Shown here: piece after piece, positions 49,427-58,161 of the stretch | Numbering within the stretch: position 1 is the stretch's first letter | Layout: each line of letters starts with the position of its first letter | Origin: a bacterium | GTDB lineage: Bacteria; Armatimonadota; Zipacnadia; Zipacnadales; UBA11051 | NCBI GenBank assembly: GCA_021372615.1 | Contig: JAJFUB010000080.1 | Coordinates: 1-64,000, forward strand | Direction of reading: 5' to 3' | Length of the DNA: 64,000 nucleotides | Program-made: the position numbers and the translations under genes | Notes under the pieces: generated by a model | What the model was told of the DNA's origin: nothing | What the model saw: the letters and a program-made list of their open reading frames with translations, nothing else | Databases searched by the model: none

Positions 49427-52177
49427 CTAGTTGAACGGCGCCGGGTCGGCCGTTACCGCGATCAGGTCGAGATACAGAGACTCCCGCGGTGCGAGCTTGA
49501 CGACGTGCTCGCCGGCCTTGAGCTTGAAGGGCTGCAGGCAGGTCAGGCGCTGCTGCCGGTTCTGGGCCACCATGGACCAGGTCCAGGCGGTGTCGCTGCG
49601 GAGGGTCGCCTCGGCCAGCGGCAAGTCGTCCACGCCGAACTGCAGCGCATCATGCGACCCGACCGGCGCCTCCGATCGCGCCCGCATGAGCACGATGTAG
49701 CTGCCATCGGCCGGGACTGTGAAGCGGTACTCCGTGGGCTGGCTATCGCGCGCCCCGGCGACGAGGACACACTTCCCGCCCGACGCAGCTTCATCGGCAG
49801 TGACTTCGTAGGCGGGCCCCGCCGAGGGTGCCTCCGCCTCCAGGTAGGCCACAAAGCTCCCATCGCCGGCGGGCTTCACCGGCGCTAAGAGATCAGTCCT
49901 GGCGTACACGGTGACCGGCCGGGAGTAGCCGTTACCCAGGCGGACGAGGAAGACGCCGCGATACACCTTCCGGGTCTTCATCCGGTCGGGGATGACGCTC
50001 ACGGTGAACGGCACCGTCTGCCCGGACTTCAGCGTGCCCTGCCCGGGGGTGACGGTGAACCAGTCGAAGGCCTCATTCTGCGCGATCCGGTAGGCGCTGG
50101 AGAAGCCCTGGCCCTGCACCGTGGCCACCACCGACTTGCTGCCGCCGGCCTTCACCTCATCCGGAGAGAACCCGAGCTGATAGCGATCCAGGAAGACTGG
50201 GATCGGGCGCTCAGGCAGCACCAGACCGGAGCCGGCAGGGATGGCGCCCATGTCCACCTTGCCGCCCGTGGCGGGCGTGAAGTTGTCCAGCGGCGTCCCG
50301 TTACCGATGGCCTTCGAGGTAGCCAGCGGCTGGAAGAGCCCCGCGGCGGCGTCGGTGAAGTCGGGCGCCGCGAGCAGGCCGTGAGCCTCCGGAACGGTGT
50401 CGGCGGTGGATAGCAGGTTGTAGTCGCACTCGGAGCCCGGTGACGCTGCCCGCCCGCGAACCGCACCCCGCCCGGCGAAGATGTTGTTCGTGGCGATGAT
50501 GCGGAGGTTCGGCGGGATGGCAAGGTCGCCCGAGTCCCCGTAGCAGGTGTTGTTGAAGATGAACGAAGTGGCGCTGCGACCGTTGGCATAGGAGGAGGTC
50601 TTGATGGTCTGTCCCCCGATGCCGCGCTCGTCCCCCATGTTGACCAGCAGGTTCTCGAAGACGTAGGACGGGCTGGACATGCAGCCCTGGATGCTCAGCC
50701 CGCACAGGCAGCCCTCGAACTTGTTGCGGAAGACGCGGACGTTCGTCTGCCCGCCGTCAATCTCCAGGGCGTCGTCGTTGGCGAAACAGTGGAAGTTGCC
50801 GTAGATGTCCGCGTCCCGGTTGAACCCGCCGTCGAGGTCGTAGTTGCCTGCTCCCTCCCCCGCGTCGTTCCAGCGGTGCAGGTCGCTGCCCACGAAGTCG
50901 TTGTAGCGCAGCACGGTGGACTGGGGCTTATCCAGGCCCACAGCCTGCGGGCCGGCGGGATGCGAACAGTACCACGAGTTGGCCGTGCCGACCGGATCGT
51001 GGATGTAGCAGCGCTCCACGACGGTCCCGGTGCTCCGGCTGATGCGGATGCCGGTGTCCCAGTTGATCGCCGCGCCATCGTCGGTGTAGAACTTGCCGTC
51101 GAGATCGAAGCGCTGCTTCCCGATCCTCCCCCAGCCGGCGATGTCGCAGTTGATGATCCTGACGTGGTCACACTTCTCGACCGCGATCGCGTCCCGCAGC
51201 CCGCCGCGCAGCGTCAGCCCGTCGAGGATAACGTACTTCGCCTTCCGCAGCTCGATGAGCGCGCTCTGGCGGTCGTTGCGGAGCACGAAGCCCTCGCGGG
51301 CCGTGTACCGGATCCAGCCATCCGGCGTGCCGGACTCGCTGATCGTGAGGCGCCCCGGGAAGCTCTTCTCGTCGAGTACGACTGTCCGGGCGATGGGGAC
51401 CTCGCTGCTCCAGGTGGTGAAGTCCGTGCGGGCCAGCACCTCGCCCTCGCCCCTGGTCAGTTCCAGCTCGTACGTCGTGCCCTCTTCGAGGTGGACGATG
51501 CTGCCCCGGTACATGTTGTCTTCGGCGAAGTAGGCGGGCGGGAACGCGCGCTGCCACTGGCCCCCCTGGCGGCGGAAGCGCATCTGCAGGGCGTCCAGCC
51601 TGGGGCTGGTGTAGTAGACGGAGCAGGCGTTGAACAGGGGCACAGCGCAGAAGGGCGGCACCGTCAGCTTGATGTTCCCCCCGGCGTTGCGCTCGTCTAT
51701 CAGCGCCTGTTCCTGTGCCGTGGGCTTGTCCACGAACTTGACGAGCTTGTAGGTGATGCTCTCGCCTTCGCCGATCGCGTACAGGCAGGCCTCGATGTCC
51801 ACCGTGCCCTTCCAGCCGAACGTGCTGCGCATGTCCACGGCATACAGGCCGGGCCGATCAATCTCAATGGCGACGCGCTTGTCAAAGGGCTGCTGCTGGA
51901 TCAGCTTGACGGTTCCCCCGTCCGAAACCGCCGCGACCTCGACCAGGAAGAAGGGGGTCTTGTCCACATCCACATGGAAGACCCGGCTGGCAGTGACCCA
52001 GGCCGGCTCTCCCTCGGCATCCTCCAGGTGCAGGCTCCCTGCCTGCGCGGTGATCTTCCCCGGCGTGGAGGTGAACAGCTTCCACTCGCTCTGGGAGAAG
52101 TCGTCCACGATCTGCGCGTGGAGCGGGCAGAGCGGAAGAAGGGCCCCGATGAACGCCCAGCAGTGAGCACCTCGCAT
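49427..52177 (-). CDS. Secreted beta-helix protein with C-terminal carbohydrate-binding domain
   Basis: 916 residues with a signal peptide (CWAFIGALLPLCPLHA). A beta-sandwich comes first. Then a right-handed parallel beta-helix at about 280-640 is marked by YVILDGLTLRGGLRDAIAVE, VRIINCDIAGWG, TVVERCYIHDPVG, TVLRYNDFVGSD, VRVFRNKFEGC and YVFENLLVNMGD. An Ig-like segment (FTVTPGQGTLKSGQTVPF) precedes a CBM6/CBM35-like domain at about 790-916 (VAYLEAEAPSAGPAYE ... ESLYLDLIAVT). This architecture fits an extracellular pectate-lyase-like or glycan-binding enzyme. GGAGG is 8 nt before the ATG at 52177. No catalytic residues could be fixed. Confidence 0.8.
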   Translation of the reverse strand: MRGAHCWAFIGALLPLCPLHAQIVDDFSQSEWKLFTSTPGKITAQAGSLHLEDAEGEPAWVTASRVFHVDVDKTPFFLVEVAAVSDGGTVKLIQQQPFDKRVAIEIDRPGLYAVDMRSTFGWKGTVDIEACLYAIGEGESITYKLVKFVDKPTAQEQALIDERNAGGNIKLTVPPFCAVPLFNACSVYYTSPRLDALQMRFRRQGGQWQRAFPPAYFAEDNMYRGSIVHLEEGTTYELELTRGEGEVLARTDFTTWSSEVPIARTVVLDEKSFPGRLTISESGTPDGWIRYTAREGFVLRNDRQSALIELRKAKYVILDGLTLRGGLRDAIAVEKCDHVRIINCDIAGWGRIGKQRFDLDGKFYTDDGAAINWDTGIRISRSTGTVVERCYIHDPVGTANSWYCSHPAGPQAVGLDKPQSTVLRYNDFVGSDLHRWNDAGEGAGNYDLDGGFNRDADIYGNFHCFANDDALEIDGGQTNVRVFRNKFEGCLCGLSIQGCMSSPSYVFENLLVNMGDERGIGGQTIKTSSYANGRSATSFIFNNTCYGDSGDLAIPPNLRIIATNNIFAGRGAVRGRAASPGSECDYNLLSTADTVPEAHGLLAAPDFTDAAAGLFQPLATSKAIGNGTPLDNFTPATGGKVDMGAIPAGSGLVLPERPIPVFLDRYQLGFSPDEVKAGGSKSVVATVQGQGFSSAYRIAQNEAFDWFTVTPGQGTLKSGQTVPFTVSVIPDRMKTRKVYRGVFLVRLGNGYSRPVTVYARTDLLAPVKPAGDGSFVAYLEAEAPSAGPAYEVTADEAASGGKCVLVAGARDSQPTEYRFTVPADGSYIVLMRARSEAPVGSHDALQFGVDDLPLAEATLRSDTAWTWSMVAQNRQQRLTCLQPFKLKAGEHVVKLAPRESLYLDLIAVTADPAPFN

Positions 52178-52315
52178 GATGTGTGCCTCCAGGTGGCACT
52201 GGCGGGGCAGGGCCCCGCCGCGTCTGTCTCGCGACGGGAGGATCATACCCCACCGCTAGCGCGGTTGGGAAGGGGCTCAGGGCCAAGCAGCCGGGCAGCC
52301 GGGCCGACGTACCGC

Positions 52316-53182
52316 CTACTGCTGCTGCGTCAGGCGGTACTCCGCGCCGCGAGTCGCCACGGCCCAGTTGTACTCCCGGTCCACCCCTTCGTCGAAGGCA
52401 CTCAGCAGCACGGGTCGCCACCGCACCCCATCGTACCGCAAGTCCACGGTGGCTCCCCACCAGCGATGGCTGAACTGGATCGACACGCAGTCTGCCGTCC
52501 GGTCTGTCACCTCGTATGGGAACCACAGGTCGCCCTTCTTCCACCCTTGCTGCTGCAGGAGCTTGCGGAACCGCCGGTCGGTATAGGGCCACTGGGCCAG
52601 ATCGTTGTCGTCCGTCATGAACGCGGGGCCCTTGCCTCGCATCCACGGGTACTGGAGCGGGTCGAAGCAGACGCAGAGCTTCTTGCCCTCCCTCTCGGCC
52701 ATCGGCCCCTGGCGTAGGTACGCCTTGAACACCGCCACCGCCAGTTCAGCGGGGGTAGGGAGGGTGATGGCCAGGACCAGCGGCGCCAGGCCCTCGTGAC
52801 GCATCGTCACCTCGCGCTCCCGCAGGCGGTACCGGGAGGTGGCATCGAGGCTGCCCGTCATGAACTTGAGTGCGACGTAGAGCACTCCGCCACGCACCGT
52901 CGGGGGCACCACGACCGGTTGGGGGCGGCCGTTGACCGTGGCCTCCGTGCTGCCCACCGCCAGGCTGATGGCATCCTCGCCGCGCACCGCTGTGACCTTC
53001 CCCTGCGTGTACGTCATCGTGCCTCCCAGCCAGTCCATGACCGTGCGCATCGGCACCATCACCTCATCGCCGATCAGGATGGCGGGGGGAGCCTCCGCCA
53101 GGGCCGGCGACAGCCCGCCCAGGGCCAGCAGGACCACCGGCAACAGTCCCACGACGGGGCGCAGTCCAACTCGCGATTCCAT
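52316..53182 (-). CDS. Exported protein: copper amine oxidase N-terminal-like domain plus novel domain
   Basis: 288 residues with a signal peptide (VGLLPVVLLALGGLSPALA). Residues about 30-125 match the Cu_amine_oxidN1 domain found in many wall-associated proteins: ILIGDEVMVPMRTVMDWLGGTMTY and ISLAVGSTEATVNG. From about 150 to 260 there is a second domain with FDPLQYPWMR, WPYTDRRFRKLLQQQGWKKGDLWFP, ADCVSIQF and GVRWRPV. This same pattern is present in the neighbouring lipoprotein (53204-54169). I do not recognise the domain. It lies 21 bp downstream of that lipoprotein gene in one transcription unit. The function is unknown. Confidence 0.75.
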   Translation of the reverse strand: MESRVGLRPVVGLLPVVLLALGGLSPALAEAPPAILIGDEVMVPMRTVMDWLGGTMTYTQGKVTAVRGEDAISLAVGSTEATVNGRPQPVVVPPTVRGGVLYVALKFMTGSLDATSRYRLREREVTMRHEGLAPLVLAITLPTPAELAVAVFKAYLRQGPMAEREGKKLCVCFDPLQYPWMRGKGPAFMTDDNDLAQWPYTDRRFRKLLQQQGWKKGDLWFPYEVTDRTADCVSIQFSHRWWGATVDLRYDGVRWRPVLLSAFDEGVDREYNWAVATRGAEYRLTQQQ

Positions 53183-53203
53183 GGGGTTGGTCCTTTCGTC
53201 TGC

Positions 53204-54169
53204 TCAGTGATTCGTGGTGAACCGGTACGTGTTGCCCGCGCCCGACACCGTCCAGACCTGCGCAGAGCCCCCGGCTTCGCCCTCGCCATCTATCCTGACC
53301 TGCGTGGGGCGCCATCCGCTGCTGGTGCGCCGCAGCACCACTCGCCAGCCGCCGTTCCACTCGGCGAATGAAACGGAGGCTGCGTCAGCGCCGGAGTGGT
53401 CCACGGAACAGGGGAACCAGAAGTCACCACTCCGCCAGCCCAGCCCCTGGAGAAACGCGCGGAAACGGGCGTCGCTCAGCGGCCACTCGCTAGCGCCGCT
53501 CCCCTTCATCACGGGCGTGCCGTGCTCTTTGACGGCACTGCGCAGCCAGGCCGTCCGGCTCGGGTCGAAGCAGACGATGCGGCGCCCCCGGTATCGCTCG
53601 AAGCCCGGCGTCCTGGCCAGGAACTGCCGCAGCACGGCGGTCGCCACCTGGGCCGGGCCCGTGCCCGCCGGCTGGAGCAGCCCCTTGGCCTCGTCGAACT
53701 CGCGGCGCGCCTGAGCGGCGGCGGCGGAGCGGCCGTTCCCGGTGCGCACCTTCGTCTGGATCGCCTCGATGCCGTGGCTGATGCCGGCCTCAATCAGGCT
53801 CTTGGCCCGCGCGAGGTCTCCCGTGGCCGATACCTGCCGCAACTGGTCCAGGAGGGCCCGCCGGCGGGCGACCTGCTCGGTCAGGAAGGCCTCTCGATCC
53901 GGCACGCCGGCGTCCATGCCCCTGTTGAAGCCGACGCGGAGCGTCTCGTACTCGGTGATGATCGCCAGCAACTGCTGCCGCGGAATCCCGGACGGAGGCG
54001 CGGGAGGGGGCGTTGGTGCGGGCGGGGCCGGCGCCCTGGCGGCGACAGGAGCGGGGAGAGTCGCCGGGGCCGTGGCTGCCGGCGCGGACTGCCTGCCACA
54101 GCCGACCAGAGCGGCTGCGATCATGGTTACGACCAGGGCTACGATGGCGTACGGCGCAGACTTCTGCAT
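53204..54169 (-). CDS. Lipoprotein with novel C-terminal domain shared with its neighbour
   Basis: 321 residues. A signal peptide with lipobox LVGC (Cys near residue 24) leads into an A/P-rich linker (about 28-62) and a helical region (about 63-165, QQLLAIITEYETLRVGF, RRRALLDQLRQV). The C-terminal 150 residues match the downstream protein: FDPSRTAWLR, WPLSDARFRAFLQGLGWRSGDFWFP, ADAASVSF and SGWRPTQV. Start: ATG at 54169 with GGAGG 6 nt upstream; the GTG one codon earlier would be only 3 nt away. It is probably anchored in the membrane facing outward. I do not recognise the family. Confidence 0.75.
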   Translation of the reverse strand: MQKSAPYAIVALVVTMIAAALVGCGRQSAPAATAPATLPAPVAARAPAPPAPTPPPAPPSGIPRQQLLAIITEYETLRVGFNRGMDAGVPDREAFLTEQVARRRALLDQLRQVSATGDLARAKSLIEAGISHGIEAIQTKVRTGNGRSAAAAQARREFDEAKGLLQPAGTGPAQVATAVLRQFLARTPGFERYRGRRIVCFDPSRTAWLRSAVKEHGTPVMKGSGASEWPLSDARFRAFLQGLGWRSGDFWFPCSVDHSGADAASVSFAEWNGGWRVVLRRTSSGWRPTQVRIDGEGEAGGSAQVWTVSGAGNTYRFTTNH

Positions 54170-54229
54170 CACTCGCCTCCCGGGGCGACCGGCATGTTGC
54201 GTACGGGGAATGACTGAGGGGGGCGGCGC

Positions 54230-54793
54230 TCAGTGGCGTATGCGGATGCGGTACGCCCCCGGCGCCTCGATGTAGATGATCTGCCCGTCCACCACGTTGA
54301 GTTCAGTCGGGGTCGATCGTTCCGCCGCCTTCCCGCTGATCAGGCGCGGAGACACCATCCTGATCTGCGTGAGGCCGAACAGATCGTTGGGCATCTTGAA
54401 CTGCAGACTCGACTTCCCGGACACCCGCAGGCCCAGCAGCTGTGGGTCCTGTCCGGGGTTGATGGTGACCTTCCGGTCATACTGACCGTCCATGTAGACC
54501 AGGAAGCAGATAGGGTGCTCGGAATCATGGGCCAGCCGCATCTGCAGCAGGTCCCAGGCTCCGCCCAGACGGAACGTCACCTGGCGGTCGGTGGGCCAGG
54601 CCACTGACCACGAGTCGGCAATGATCCGCCCGCGCACCTGGAACTCCTCCGGGCCGCTCCAACTGCAGTTCTCCAGCGTCGGACACTCATGGAGCGGCAG
54701 AGATCGCTCCCCATCCTGCGCCAGTCCATAGGCGATGAGACCAACCAGCATGACCCCGACGAAGGCAGCGGCGGTGGCGGTTCGACGCGACAT
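54230..54793 (-). CDS. Exported hypothetical protein, possibly NPCBM-like
   Basis: 187 residues with an N-terminal hydrophobic segment (ATAAAFVGVMLVGLIAYGLA) that serves as a signal peptide or anchor. The rest is beta-rich: ECPTLENCSWSGPEEF, VTFRLGGAWDLLQMRLAHDSEHPICFLVYMDGQ, SLQFKMP. The pattern LGG-...-V/I-F-V-x-DGQ is reminiscent of NPCBM-type carbohydrate-binding domains, but the match is weak. GAGGGG lies 8 nt before the ATG at 54793. It is the first gene of a minus-strand cluster of exported proteins and has a good promoter upstream. The function is unknown. Confidence 0.62.
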   Translation of the reverse strand: MSRRTATAAAFVGVMLVGLIAYGLAQDGERSLPLHECPTLENCSWSGPEEFQVRGRIIADSWSVAWPTDRQVTFRLGGAWDLLQMRLAHDSEHPICFLVYMDGQYDRKVTINPGQDPQLLGLRVSGKSSLQFKMPNDLFGLTQIRMVSPRLISGKAAERSTPTELNVVDGQIIYIEAPGAYRIRIRH

Positions 54794-54889
54794 GGTGGTG
54801 ACCCCTCTGCGGAGAGATGCGCGGCAATGCGATAGCCAGAGGCCGGAAGACACGTGGGGACGTATGGCCGTGGCAACGATCCACTACGG

Positions 54890-54918
54890 AGTATAGTAGC
54901 AACGCGTTGGTCCGTCAA
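54890..54918 (-). promoter_or_regulatory. Sigma-70 promoter of the exported-protein cluster
   Basis: On the minus strand TTGACG (54918-54913), 17 nt, TATACT (54895-54890). The -10 overlaps TAC-N8-GTA, the same half-site spacing as in the BlaI-like palindrome at 13156. Confidence 0.82.
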
Positions 54919-55030
54919 GCTCGTGGTCTGTCGGGGTGTGACCTGACAGCAGCCCCCGCCCTGATGATCCCTGACAGACTGCCGACGACCTGCGGTCACG
55001 CCCGGGTGACCTGTGTCTGCCCACGCTTCC

Positions 55031-55059
55031 TTGCCTCCGCTGCTGTCGCATCCTATAAT
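55031..55059 (+). promoter_or_regulatory. Sigma-70 promoter of the CpsB-like phosphatase gene
   Basis: TTGCCT at 55031-55036, a 17-nt spacer, perfect TATAAT at 55054-55059, about 25 bp before the GTG start. Confidence 0.78.
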
Positions 55060-55084
55060 CGGTACATGTTCGGAGTTGCCGCCT

Positions 55085-55816
55085 GTGATTGACCTGCATT
55101 GCCACATCCTGCCGGGGCTGGATGACGGCCCGGCCACCATGGAGGAGTCGTTGGCCATGGCCCGTATGGCCGCGGCCGACGGTGTCCGCATCATCGTCGC
55201 TACGCCGCACGTGGACCGGGAGTTCCGGGAGCCGGACCCGGAGCTGGTGCGGCGGCTGGTGGTCAGCCTGAATCGGGCCCTGGGGGCCGAAGGGCTGCCG
55301 CTACGCGTGCTGCCCGGCGCCGAAGCCCCGGCTGAGCCGGAGCTGCTCGAGGCGCTGCAGGCCGGGCAGGTACTGACCGTCGGCGACCGCGGGCGGCATG
55401 TGCTGGTGGAGCTGCCCACCAACGCCCCGGCCACCTACGCCCCCGAGCTGTTCTTCCGCCTGCAACTGGCGGGCTACACGCCCGTCGTCGCCCATGTCGA
55501 GCGCGCCGCGATCTTCCGCGTGCAGCCCAACATGCTCCGCGACTTCCACGAGCGCGGCTACCGCCTGCAGATGAACGTGTCGAGCCTCTCGTCGGGCTTC
55601 ACCACGCGCCGCTATGCCCGACGGCTGCTGCGAGAGGGCCTGGTGGACATCCTGGCCAGCGATGGCCACGACACGAGGCGGCGCAAGCCGCTGCTGTCCG
55701 GGGCGCGCAGTCTGCTCCGGTCCGCCGAGCTGTTCGAGGCACTGACACTGACCAACCCGGGCGAGCTGCTGCGGCCCCCGGGGGCAGGAAGAAAGGCCGG
55801 TCCAGGCATCACCTAA
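55085..55816 (+). CDS. PHP-type protein-tyrosine phosphatase, CpsB/CapC (YwqE) family
   Basis: 243 residues. The metal-binding PHP signatures are present: DLHCHILPGLDDGP at the N-terminus, IIVATPHVDREF, AEAPAEPELL, VVAHVERAAIF and ILASDGHDTRRR. In Firmicutes and relatives these enzymes dephosphorylate the tyrosine kinase that controls capsule or exopolysaccharide export. Here no kinase or Wzx/Wzy genes are adjacent, so the partner must lie elsewhere. The GTG at 55085 is used, with GGAG 9 nt upstream; the frame upstream overlaps the promoter. Cytoplasmic. Confidence 0.9.
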   Translation: MIDLHCHILPGLDDGPATMEESLAMARMAAADGVRIIVATPHVDREFREPDPELVRRLVVSLNRALGAEGLPLRVLPGAEAPAEPELLEALQAGQVLTVGDRGRHVLVELPTNAPATYAPELFFRLQLAGYTPVVAHVERAAIFRVQPNMLRDFHERGYRLQMNVSSLSSGFTTRRYARRLLREGLVDILASDGHDTRRRKPLLSGARSLLRSAELFEALTLTNPGELLRPPGAGRKAGPGIT

Positions 55817-55847
55817 GCAGGCAGAAAGCCAGGAAGGGTGATGGGCG

Positions 55848-56786
55848 ATGAAGAGAACGCGCACTGTCGCATTGCTGCTGGTCGTGTTGCTGGTGCTGGT
55901 GTGGTGCTGTGGCTGCGCGACCAAGATGGCCGCGCGCTTGTCTGAACCGGGCGCAGCGCCGCCAGCGCCGGCCCAGATGGCAGCAACCCCCGCCGGTGAG
56001 GCCGACGCCGCCGGGAGAGGCGCCTCGGACGAGAAGCAGGTTGCCGGGACTTCCGGCGCCTCGGCTCCGACCGCAAACGCCGCCGCCAACCGCAAGATCA
56101 TCACCACCGGCAGCATGACGATCGAGGTGCGGGACCTCGACCGGGCCGTGGGCGAGCTGACCCGGCTGGTGACGCAGGCTGGCGGCTTCTTCGCGAACAA
56201 GACCGTGTCGGTCGAAGAGGACTGGCGGCACGCCGAGCTGACGATCCGCGTCCCGGCCGACAGCTTCGGCAAGCTCCACGACGGTGCCCGCGCGTTGGGG
56301 ACCGTCACGCGCGACGAGCAGCAGGGCGAGGACGTCACCAAGCAGTGGCAGGACCTGGAGGCCCGCATCAAGATCCGCCAGGCCGAGGAACAGGCGCTGG
56401 TGCGGTTGATGGCACGGCAGGGGCGCCTGGCTGACTTGCTCGAGGTGGAGAAGCGGCTGTGGGAAGTGCGCGAGCAGATCGAGCAGGCCCAGGGCGAGTT
56501 GCGGGTGCTGCGCGACCAGGTGACGCTCGCGACGCTGACGGTCACGCTGCGTGAGGAAGTCCCGGCGGGCGTCGGCAAGGTGGGCCCGTGGAACCTGGGC
56601 TATCACGTCGTGAACGCCGTGCACGCCCTGGTCAGCGCCGTCCGGGCTGTCCTCATCGCCCTGATCTACGTGGCCCTGCCCGGCGCCATCGTGTGGGTGC
56701 CTCTGTTGTTGCTGATCCGCTGGCTGCGCCGGCGGGCCCGGGCGCGGCGCGCCCAGGTACCACCGCCGCCCGACACGACAGCGTAG
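55848..56786 (+). CDS. DUF4349 lipoprotein
   Basis: 312 residues. A lipoprotein signal with CCGC near residue 20-23 is followed by an A/P-rich linker. The DUF4349 domain (about 80-235) has KIITTGSMTIEVRDLDRAV, AGGFFANKTVS, LTIRVPADSF and GEDVTKQWQDLEARI. A coiled coil EEQALVRLMARQG...LEVEKRLWEVREQIEQAQGELRVL and a strand TLATLTVTL follow. C-terminal hydrophobic helices (about 260-290) end in a basic R-rich tail. DUF4349 proteins are membrane-associated and of unknown function, sometimes linked to anti-sigma control. It starts 32 bp after the CpsB-like gene. Confidence 0.9.
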   Translation: MKRTRTVALLLVVLLVLVWCCGCATKMAARLSEPGAAPPAPAQMAATPAGEADAAGRGASDEKQVAGTSGASAPTANAAANRKIITTGSMTIEVRDLDRAVGELTRLVTQAGGFFANKTVSVEEDWRHAELTIRVPADSFGKLHDGARALGTVTRDEQQGEDVTKQWQDLEARIKIRQAEEQALVRLMARQGRLADLLEVEKRLWEVREQIEQAQGELRVLRDQVTLATLTVTLREEVPAGVGKVGPWNLGYHVVNAVHALVSAVRAVLIALIYVALPGAIVWVPLLLLIRWLRRRARARRAQVPPPPDTTA

Positions 56787-56800
56787 GTGAGGTGGACAAC

Positions 56801-57352
56801 ATGATGACCCCTGCCGGAGCGCTGATGATCGAGCATCGCCTCATCGAGCGCATGGTGGCGCTCATGGAAGAGCAACTTGCGCGGGTGCGGGGCCGGCATG
56901 ACTGCGACCCGGACTTCATCAGCGCCGCAGTGGACTTCACTCGCAGCTATGCCGATCGCTGCCATCACGGGAAGGAAGAGGACATCCTCTTCCGGGCCCT
57001 GGCAGCACAGCCGCTGGATGAGCCGCTGCAGACCGTCCTGCAGGAACTGATTGACGAGCACGTTCGCAGCCGCCGGGCGACGGGTCGGCTTGCCGACGCC
57101 GGCGAGCGCTATCGACAGGGCGAGGCGGGGGCGCTGGCCGAGATCGAGCAGCGCCTGGCGGAACTCGTGTCGCTCTATCCTCAGCACATCGCCAAGGAAG
57201 ACAAGCGCTTCTTCGTGCCTGCCCAGCAGCGCTTCAGTCAGCCCGAACTGGCCGCCATGCTCGACCAGTTCGGGGAGTTCGACCGACAACTGTTCCACGA
57301 GCACTACCGCCATCTGGTGGGTCAGTGGGAGGGAGCACAACACCGGCCATGA
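56801..57352 (+). CDS. Hemerythrin HHE domain protein
   Basis: 183 residues, all helical. Iron-ligand His/Glu positions of a four-helix hemerythrin domain are visible: LMIEHRLIERMV, CHHGKEEDILF, LIDEHVRSRRA and PQHIAKEDKRFF. Such proteins bind a di-iron centre and sense or detoxify oxygen, NO or store iron. The ATG at 56801 is 14 bp past the DUF4349 stop with a GAGGTGG site. Its stop overlaps the ABC ATPase start (ATGA), so the pair is translationally coupled. This suggests a link between iron/oxygen handling and metal import. Confidence 0.9.
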   Translation: MMTPAGALMIEHRLIERMVALMEEQLARVRGRHDCDPDFISAAVDFTRSYADRCHHGKEEDILFRALAAQPLDEPLQTVLQELIDEHVRSRRATGRLADAGERYRQGEAGALAEIEQRLAELVSLYPQHIAKEDKRFFVPAQQRFSQPELAAMLDQFGEFDRQLFHEHYRHLVGQWEGAQHRP

Positions 57353-58161
57353 CGCACGAACCGTGCCCGCCGCAAGGCGCCCTCATTACGGCCCGCGACC
57401 TGGGATACACCTATCCCCAGCCGCCGACGTCGGCGCTGTCCGGGGTGACCATGCAGGTGCAGCGCGGGCAGTTCGTGGCCGTCATCGGCCCCAACGGCTC
57501 GGGCAAGACCACCTTCGTCAAGCTCCTGCTGGGGCTGCTGCGGCCGACGGACGGCGAGGTGCTGCTGCACGGGCGCCCGGCGTACGATGCCCAGGGCGGC
57601 ATCCACCACTGCTTCGGCTACGTGCCCCAGCACCGCACGGTGAACCGGCAAGTGCCGGTGCGGGTGCGCGACGTGGTGGCCATGGCGGCACACTGCCGCT
57701 ATGCCGGGCAACTGGGCCGGGCGGAGATCGGGCGGCGGGTGCAGCAGTCGCTGGAAATGGTGGAGCTGGCCGACCTGGCGGGGAGGCCCTTCTCGGCCCT
57801 CAGCGGCGGCCAGCAGCAGCGCGCGCTCATCGCCCGCGCCCTGGTCGTGGACCCGCTCGTGCTGATCGCCGACGAGCCCTTCGCGGCCGTGGACGCCGCC
57901 AGCTCGCAGACGATCACCCACCTGCTGCAATGGCTCGTGGCTGAGAAGTCGGTCACCGTGCTGGCCGTCGTGCATGACATCAACGCGCTGGTACACTCGC
58001 TGGACCGGGTGCTGCTGCTGAACACGGAGATGGTGGCGTACGGTGCGCCGACCGAGGTGCTCACCGCCGAGCACCTGCGCGCGGCCTACGGCCGGGCAGT
58101 GCCGATCCTGGTGTGTGACGACGGCTTCCTGCACCCGCTGACCGAGGCGCAGCATGGCTGA
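57349..58161 (+). CDS. Zn/Mn-type ABC transporter ATP-binding protein
   Basis: 270 residues. Walker A GPNGSGKTT, Q-loop region FGYVPQHRTVNRQVPVRVRDVV (the family-typical VPQ), signature LSGGQQQRALIARAL, Walker B LVLIADEPFAAVD and switch His in VVHDIN. It is most like ZnuC/MntB ATPases, which power uptake of Zn2+, Mn2+ or Fe2+ across the inner membrane. It overlaps the hemerythrin stop by 4 bp and the permease start by 8 bp. No periplasmic metal-binding protein gene (ZnuA) is found here, so it must be supplied from elsewhere. Confidence 0.92.
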   Translation: MTHEPCPPQGALITARDLGYTYPQPPTSALSGVTMQVQRGQFVAVIGPNGSGKTTFVKLLLGLLRPTDGEVLLHGRPAYDAQGGIHHCFGYVPQHRTVNRQVPVRVRDVVAMAAHCRYAGQLGRAEIGRRVQQSLEMVELADLAGRPFSALSGGQQQRALIARALVVDPLVLIADEPFAAVDAASSQTITHLLQWLVAEKSVTVLAVVHDINALVHSLDRVLLLNTEMVAYGAPTEVLTAEHLRAAYGRAVPILVCDDGFLHPLTEAQHG

